Shown one piece after another: positions 61,230 through 64,000 of a stretch of DNA of 64,000 nt. The stretch is taken from assembly GCF_022965755.1 (NCBI RefSeq), contig NZ_CP095187.1, positions 2,914,001 through 2,978,000 of the forward strand. The letters run 5' to 3'. This DNA is from Pseudoxanthomonas sp. F37. GTDB lineage: Bacteria > Pseudomonadota > Gammaproteobacteria > Xanthomonadales > Xanthomonadaceae. The translations under genes and the position numbers were made by a program. Within the stretch, counting starts at the first letter, position 1. Every line of letters begins with the position of its first letter. The notes under the pieces are model-generated. The model saw only the letters and a program-made list of their open reading frames with translations. It was not told where the DNA came from and did no database searches.

Positions 61230-64000
61230 ATGACGTTGCAGCACAGCCCACTGCGCGAGGCCATCCGCGTGGCACTCGCCGCCACCGCAATGTACGCCGG
61301 CGCCGCGGCCGCCCAGGACAGCGCGCAGGACCCCACCACCCTGGACCGCATCGAGGTCACCGGCAGCCGCATCCGCCAGGTCGACATGGAGAGCGCCGCG
61401 CCGGTGCTGACCATCAGCCGGGACGACATCGAGCGCCAGGGCTTCCAGTCCATCGCCGACATCCTGCAGAACATCTCCGCCACCGGTGCGCCGGCGATCA
61501 GCCGTGCCATGCCGCTGTCGGCCGGCGAGAACGTGGGCGGCCAGTTCATCGACATGCGCAACCTCGGCACGGTGCGCACGCTGGTGCTGGTGAACGGCCA
61601 GCGCATCGGCGCCAGTACCAGCGGCCTGCAGGACATCTCGCTGATCCCGACCGCCGCCGTCGAACGCATCGAGGTGCTCAAGGACGGCGCCTCCTCGATC
61701 TACGGCTCCGACGCCATCGCCGGCGTGGTCAACATCATCACCCGCTCCGGCGTGGAGGGCGCGCAGGCGCAGCTCTACCACGGCCAGTACGACGAGGGCG
61801 ACGGCGAGATCACCCGCGCCGACTTCGTGCTGGGTTTCAACGGCGACCGCGGCTCGCTGACCACGGCGGTGGAGTACCGCAAGGAAGAGGAGGTCATGGC
61901 CGCCGACCGGCCGTACTCGGCCTACCCGCAGGGCCAGTGGCATCCCACCCGCGGCTGGACGACGGTGAGCCAGTGGGGCGTCATCAATCTGCCCGCGGCC
62001 CTCGGCGGCAACCGCGTGCTCGACGCCGGCGCCGACTGGCGCGACATCGGCAACTTCCACGCGCTCAACACCAATACCGGCACCAGCGCGGCCGATCCGG
62101 CCGGCTCCACCGCCGACAAGAGCAACCCCAACCAGCAGACCCACCTGCGCACGCCGCTGGAGAGCCGCTCGCTGTTCGTCGATGGCCGCTTCGACCTCAA
62201 CGAGGACATCCGCCTGCGCGGCAGCATGCTCTACAGCCAGCGCGAAGCGGCACGGCAGATTGCGGGCTATCCGTTCCAGAGCGCATCGTTCGGCCTGATG
62301 ATGTCGGCCGACAGCTACTACAACCCGGTCGGCACGCACCACGGCTACGCCGCGCCGACCGCCGTCAACTTCGCCCGCCGCACGTGGGAGATCCCGCGCG
62401 TGGACAAGCCCACCTCCACCACCTGGCGCTTCACCGCGGGCCTGGAGGGCAGCTTTCAGGCGGGCGGACGGTACTACGACTGGGACGTGAACTATCTGTA
62501 CAACAACAACAAGGTCCAGCAGGAGAACTACGGCAACCTCAACCTGGCCCGCGTGGCGCAGGCGGTGGGCCCGTCGTTCCTCAACGCCAACGGCCAGGTG
62601 CAATGCGGCACGCCCACCAGCCCCATCCCGCTGACCGATTGCGTGGCCTGGAACCCCTTCATCCCCTTCGGCCGCGCCGGCGACGGCGGCCTGACCGACA
62701 ACCAGGCGCTGATCGACTTCCTGTTCCAGACGTTGAACTCGACCGGCGAAACCGAGACCGAAGCCTTCACCGCCAATCTGTCGGGCTCGCTCTTCGCGCT
62801 GCCCGGCGGCGAGCTGGGGTTCGCCGTGGGCGTGGAAAGCCGCAAGGAATCCGGCCGTTTCATTCCTGACGCGATGGCGGTGACCGGCAACTCCACCACC
62901 CTGTCCGCAGGTCCCACCCGCGGCGGCTATCGCGTGGACGAGCTGAATGCCGAGCTCTCCATCCCGCTGCTGGCCGACCTGCCCGGCGCGGAGGAACTGA
63001 GCTTCAGCGTGGCCACGCGCTATTCGGACTACGACACCTTCGGCGATACCACCAACAGCAAGGTCGGCTTCAAGTGGAAGCCGGTCGACTCGGTGCTCGT
63101 GCGCGGCACCTATGCCGAAGGCTTCCGCGCACCGACCATCAACGACCTGTACGGCGGGGGTTCGCAGACCTTCAGCTTCTTCACCGACCCCTGCGACACG
63201 CTGTTCGGGGCATCGGCCGGCAATGCGTCGGTCCGCGCGCGCTGCGCCCAGGACATCGCCAACGCCGACACCTACCGCCAGCTCGCACAGGGCTTCGTCC
63301 CGGCCGGATCGCCCAACTCGCAGACGCCGGTGGCGTTCTTCAACGGCTCCAACCCGGACCTGCTGCCGGAATCGTCCGAATCGAAGACGCTGGGCGTGGT
63401 GTGGAGCCCGGGATTCGCCAGCGGCCTGAACGTCAGCCTGGACTGGTGGAACATCCGTATCGAGGACACCATCGTGGCGGACACGCCCACCCAGATGCTC
63501 AACGACTGCTACATCCAGAACGATGCCGCACGCTGCGCCGCCTTCACCCGCGACCCGGTGCTCGGCTTCGTCAACAACCTGACCTTCAACGGCATCAACG
63601 CCGGTTACCGCGAAACGGAGGGCTACGACCTGGACCTGAGCTACCGCCTTGCCACGGAAGCGGCGGGCGATTTCCGGCTGGTCTGGCAGACCACCTACAC
63701 CGCGCGCGACGAGATCAAGACCGACACCAACCCCGCCACCCTGCCGCAGCAGCTGGTCGGTTACGCGACCTCGCCGGGCTTCATCGGCACGTTCCGCGTC
63801 CGCTCCAACGCCAACCTCACGTGGACCTTCGGCAGCTTCGGCGCGACCTGGGGTGCGCGCTACTACTCCTCGCAGAAGGAGACCTGCCTGTCCGCGGCGC
63901 TGTTCCCCGAGGAGTGCAGCGACCCCGGCTTCGTCGCCGCCAACCCGGCGCAGTCGCGTGCGGTACACAAACGCGGCTCGATCACGTTCAACGACATCGA
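61230..64000 (+). CDS. TonB-dependent outer-membrane receptor (runs off right edge)
   Basis: About 923 codons are in the window; the C-terminal end of the barrel lies beyond the edge. A signal peptide (about 1-28) is followed by TLDRIEVTGSRIRQVDMESA, the TonB-box region of Xanthomonadaceae receptors. The plug domain (about 50-170) has LVLVNGQRI and IEVLKDGASSIYGSDAIAGV. Barrel strands follow, with GTYAEGFRAPTINDLYGGGS near residue 630. There is a cysteine-rich extracellular loop (about 645-675). GGAG precedes the ATG. The ligand is unknown; such receptors import siderophores, glycans or peptides. Confidence 0.95.
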   Translation, partial: MTLQHSPLREAIRVALAATAMYAGAAAAQDSAQDPTTLDRIEVTGSRIRQVDMESAAPVLTISRDDIERQGFQSIADILQNISATGAPAISRAMPLSAGENVGGQFIDMRNLGTVRTLVLVNGQRIGASTSGLQDISLIPTAAVERIEVLKDGASSIYGSDAIAGVVNIITRSGVEGAQAQLYHGQYDEGDGEITRADFVLGFNGDRGSLTTAVEYRKEEEVMAADRPYSAYPQGQWHPTRGWTTVSQWGVINLPAALGGNRVLDAGADWRDIGNFHALNTNTGTSAADPAGSTADKSNPNQQTHLRTPLESRSLFVDGRFDLNEDIRLRGSMLYSQREAARQIAGYPFQSASFGLMMSADSYYNPVGTHHGYAAPTAVNFARRTWEIPRVDKPTSTTWRFTAGLEGSFQAGGRYYDWDVNYLYNNNKVQQENYGNLNLARVAQAVGPSFLNANGQVQCGTPTSPIPLTDCVAWNPFIPFGRAGDGGLTDNQALIDFLFQTLNSTGETETEAFTANLSGSLFALPGGELGFAVGVESRKESGRFIPDAMAVTGNSTTLSAGPTRGGYRVDELNAELSIPLLADLPGAEELSFSVATRYSDYDTFGDTTNSKVGFKWKPVDSVLVRGTYAEGFRAPTINDLYGGGSQTFSFFTDPCDTLFGASAGNASVRARCAQDIANADTYRQLAQGFVPAGSPNSQTPVAFFNGSNPDLLPESSESKTLGVVWSPGFASGLNVSLDWWNIRIEDTIVADTPTQMLNDCYIQNDAARCAAFTRDPVLGFVNNLTFNGINAGYRETEGYDLDLSYRLATEAAGDFRLVWQTTYTARDEIKTDTNPATLPQQLVGYATSPGFIGTFRVRSNANLTWTFGSFGATWGARYYSSQKETCLSAALFPEECSDPGFVAANPAQSRAVHKRGSITFNDI

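Noticed and set aside
61215-63968. A 917-codon open frame on the minus strand opposite the TonB receptor
   Set aside because: The plus-strand frame has a signal peptide, a TonB-box region, a plug and barrel motifs; the minus frame has none and is a shadow.

Overview
The window is GC-rich chromosomal DNA from a gammaproteobacterium of the family Xanthomonadaceae (Lysobacteraceae). Protein sequences and gene order suit Pseudoxanthomonas, Lysobacter or Stenotrophomonas relatives. The genus is an inference, because there is no rRNA gene to anchor it. Supporting observations are the tuf-secE-nusG-rplKAJL-rpoBC order behind a Tyr-Gly-Thr tRNA cluster, lolB-ispE-tRNA-Gln-prs-rplY-pth-ychF, a TonB-dependent receptor of the type these bacteria carry in large numbers, and short interspersed GGGAATCGGGAATAGGGAATGG-type palindromes.

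Region 1 (1-12500, minus strand) is the transcription/translation core: tRNA-Tyr, tRNA-Gly, tRNA-Thr, tuf, tRNA-Trp, secE, nusG, rplK, rplA, rplJ, rplL, rpoB and rpoC (cut by the left edge). A good sigma-70 promoter lies upstream of tRNA-Tyr. Region 2 (12480-19336, minus) holds ychF, pth, rplY, prs, tRNA-Gln, ispE, lolB and a large TPR protein. Region 3 (19403-24305, plus) is a tight run of hemA, prfA, a GNAT acetyltransferase, a MoaB/MogA-like gene, an XRE regulator, polyphosphate kinase 2 and a small secreted protein. Region 4 (24310-28493) has a translationally coupled yihY-like/tlpA-like/acyP operon, wrbA with a DUF2069 gene, a one-domain asparaginase-like protein and a second GNAT protein.

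Region 5 (29934-39902) is the most interesting part. It is a sugar-catabolic locus of two facing operons with a LacI-family regulator at one end. Both outer ends carry the same 14-bp palindrome TGCAATCGATTGCA inside a shared 18-bp sequence, in the same orientation relative to the operon each precedes. The left operon encodes a cytoplasmic sugar isomerase/epimerase-like TIM barrel, an MFS permease, a Gfo/Idh/MocA oxidoreductase, an exported TIM-barrel protein and a c-type cytochrome. The right operon encodes a Tat-exported TIM-barrel protein, a GMC flavin dehydrogenase with a Cys-x5-Cys-x3-Cys motif, its small subunit and an exported DUF1080 (3-keto-disaccharide hydrolase family) protein. I read the set as a periplasmic 3-keto-glycoside pathway: oxidise a glycoside, pass electrons to cytochrome c, cleave the keto-glycoside, import the product and convert it inside. 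The substrate is unknown. A-T-richer stretches with few or broken genes lie on both sides (28494-29933 and 40726-42276), including a metalloprotease remnant.

Region 6 (42277-48213, minus) is a phosphorelay operon: a hybrid histidine kinase with PAS sensors and an HPt domain, a receiver-EAL protein and a double-receiver protein. It probably feeds into cyclic-di-GMP turnover. Region 7 (48412-53112) has a DUF4287 protein, an alpha/beta hydrolase and a three-gene module: a lipoprotein, an L,D-transpeptidase-like protein with calcium-loop motifs, and a coiled-coil membrane protein. Imperfect direct repeats flank this module, and it resembles an effector/immunity locus. Region 8 (53138-64000) has a secreted S8 protease, ilvE, sufT, a small membrane protein, a MocR/PdxR-type regulator facing two tandem paralogous membrane-protein genes across a set of repeated half-sites, a DUF1223 protein, and a TonB-dependent receptor cut by the right edge.
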